Below, in pieces: positions 46,436-46,550 of a stretch of DNA of 46,550 nt. The translations under genes were made by a program, and so were the position numbers. The first letter of the stretch is position 1, and each line of letters begins with the position of its first letter. The stretch spans positions 1 through 46,550 of the forward strand of contig JAHDRA010000062.1 of the NCBI GenBank assembly GCA_018433525.1, written 5' to 3'. Below the pieces are notes generated by a model. It made no database searches and was not told the DNA's origin. It saw nothing but the letters and a program-made list of their open reading frames with translations. This DNA is from Paludibacteraceae bacterium (GTDB lineage Bacteria > Bacteroidota > Bacteroidia > Bacteroidales > Paludibacteraceae).

Positions 46436-46492
46436 CCTTTGGAATTGCTTCTGCAACAATAAAACGAATTAATTTTTTAAAACAGAAATATT

Positions 46493-46550
46493 ATGAAATA
46501 CTTTGCTCCTTCTGAACTTCTTATCAATGATGATGGAAGTATTTTTCATC
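46493..46550 (+). CDS. Nucleoside phosphorylase, first 19 codons only
   Basis: The window ends inside this frame. The visible start MKYFAPSELLINDDGSIFH matches the N-terminus of Bacteroidota phosphorylase-superfamily proteins (uridine/purine nucleoside phosphorylase-like). Those typically read SELIINPDGSIFHLHL, followed by the phosphate-binding GDPGR loop, which is outside the window. The assignment rests on 19 residues only, so subtype and completeness are unknown. A -7 box lies 57 bp upstream. Confidence 0.55.
   Translation, partial: MKYFAPSELLINDDGSIFH

Larger units (their letters stand above)
45839..46492. other. Gene-free region containing repeat copy B
   Basis: This 654-bp AT-rich stretch lies between the 85-residue gene and the nucleoside phosphorylase. 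It holds a small inverted repeat (AAGAATT at 45871, AATTCTT at 45883), the structured repeat copy B (46140-46245), and a -7-like box at 46428. No ORF or RNA gene is evident otherwise. Confidence 0.55.

Noticed and set aside
1..46550. tRNA, rRNA, CRISPR array or known riboswitch
   Set aside because: Scanned by eye for T-arm-like motifs, regularly spaced direct repeats and familiar aptamer cores; none seen. A tool-based search could still find a missed small RNA.

Overview
The window looks like chromosomal DNA of a fermentative Bacteroidota bacterium, most likely order Bacteroidales. The support is the low GC content, repeated -7 boxes of the Bacteroidota type (TAnnTTTG), short or weak Shine-Dalgarno sites, and family variants typical of that phylum: DapL lysine/peptidoglycan pathway, an approximately 1100-residue SecA, Rho with a long low-complexity insertion, DUF5606 and DUF3078 proteins, a short AMP nucleosidase, and a glycogen cluster built from a GDE, a GT4 enzyme and a GH57 enzyme. 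No rRNA, tRNA, CRISPR array or prophage is visible. Most of the window is core metabolism and housekeeping.

Layout. 1-363: 5' end of an IS1595-family transposase running off the left edge. 0.5-6.2 kb: threonine aldolase, dapF-dapL, a YgjP-type metalloprotein and a dGTPase. 6.2-6.9 kb: an exported SagB-like nitroreductase. 7.4-11.7 kb: a methylmalonyl-CoA epimerase plus Na+-pumping decarboxylase operon (mce, mmdA, OadG-like, biotin carrier, OadB-like) with a promoter, a large palindrome in the leader and a strong terminator. 11.7-16.2 kb: HD hydrolase, DUF3078 protein, a non-coding stretch holding a decayed IS1595 relic, a Wzz-like protein and a rhomboid protease. 16.5-21.9 kb: glycogen/maltodextrin genes and an unassigned 195-residue protein. 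22-25.2 kb: hisA, DUF5606, Nif3-like and zinc-ribbon coiled-coil genes, closed by a terminator. 25.2-26.6 kb: a very AT-rich region with TTTGTAA palindromes leading into an XRE regulator. 26.6-30.7 kb: pyrK-pyrD, an HsdR_N-type nuclease-fold protein, AMP nucleosidase and holA. 30.7-40.5 kb, mostly minus strand: lgt, secA, fabG, an Ig-like lipoprotein, rho and tilS. 40.6-46.55 kb: nitroreductase, folC, def, ruvX, aspS, an 85-residue unknown, and the start of a nucleoside phosphorylase.

Genes that work together: mce-mmd would convert methylmalonyl-CoA to propionyl-CoA while exporting Na+ (propionate fermentation). DapL and DapF are consecutive steps to meso-diaminopimelate. PyrK and PyrD form the NAD-linked dihydroorotate dehydrogenase. 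SecA and Lgt act in succession on exported lipoproteins. The glycogen trio builds and trims storage polysaccharide.

The most unusual signals are non-coding: (1) a 106-108 bp structured repeat in two about 92% identical copies 10 kb apart (36031-36138 and 46140-46245), in the same orientation relative to neighbouring transcription although on opposite strands; (2) an 11-mer, ATTGATAATCA, found upstream of three carbon-metabolism units, once as the core of a 27-bp perfect palindrome; (3) the TTTGTAA operator-like cluster in front of the XRE gene; (4) a fossil IS1595 copy at 14118-14305. I see no clear new defence or mobile system; the structured repeat is the best candidate for something undescribed.
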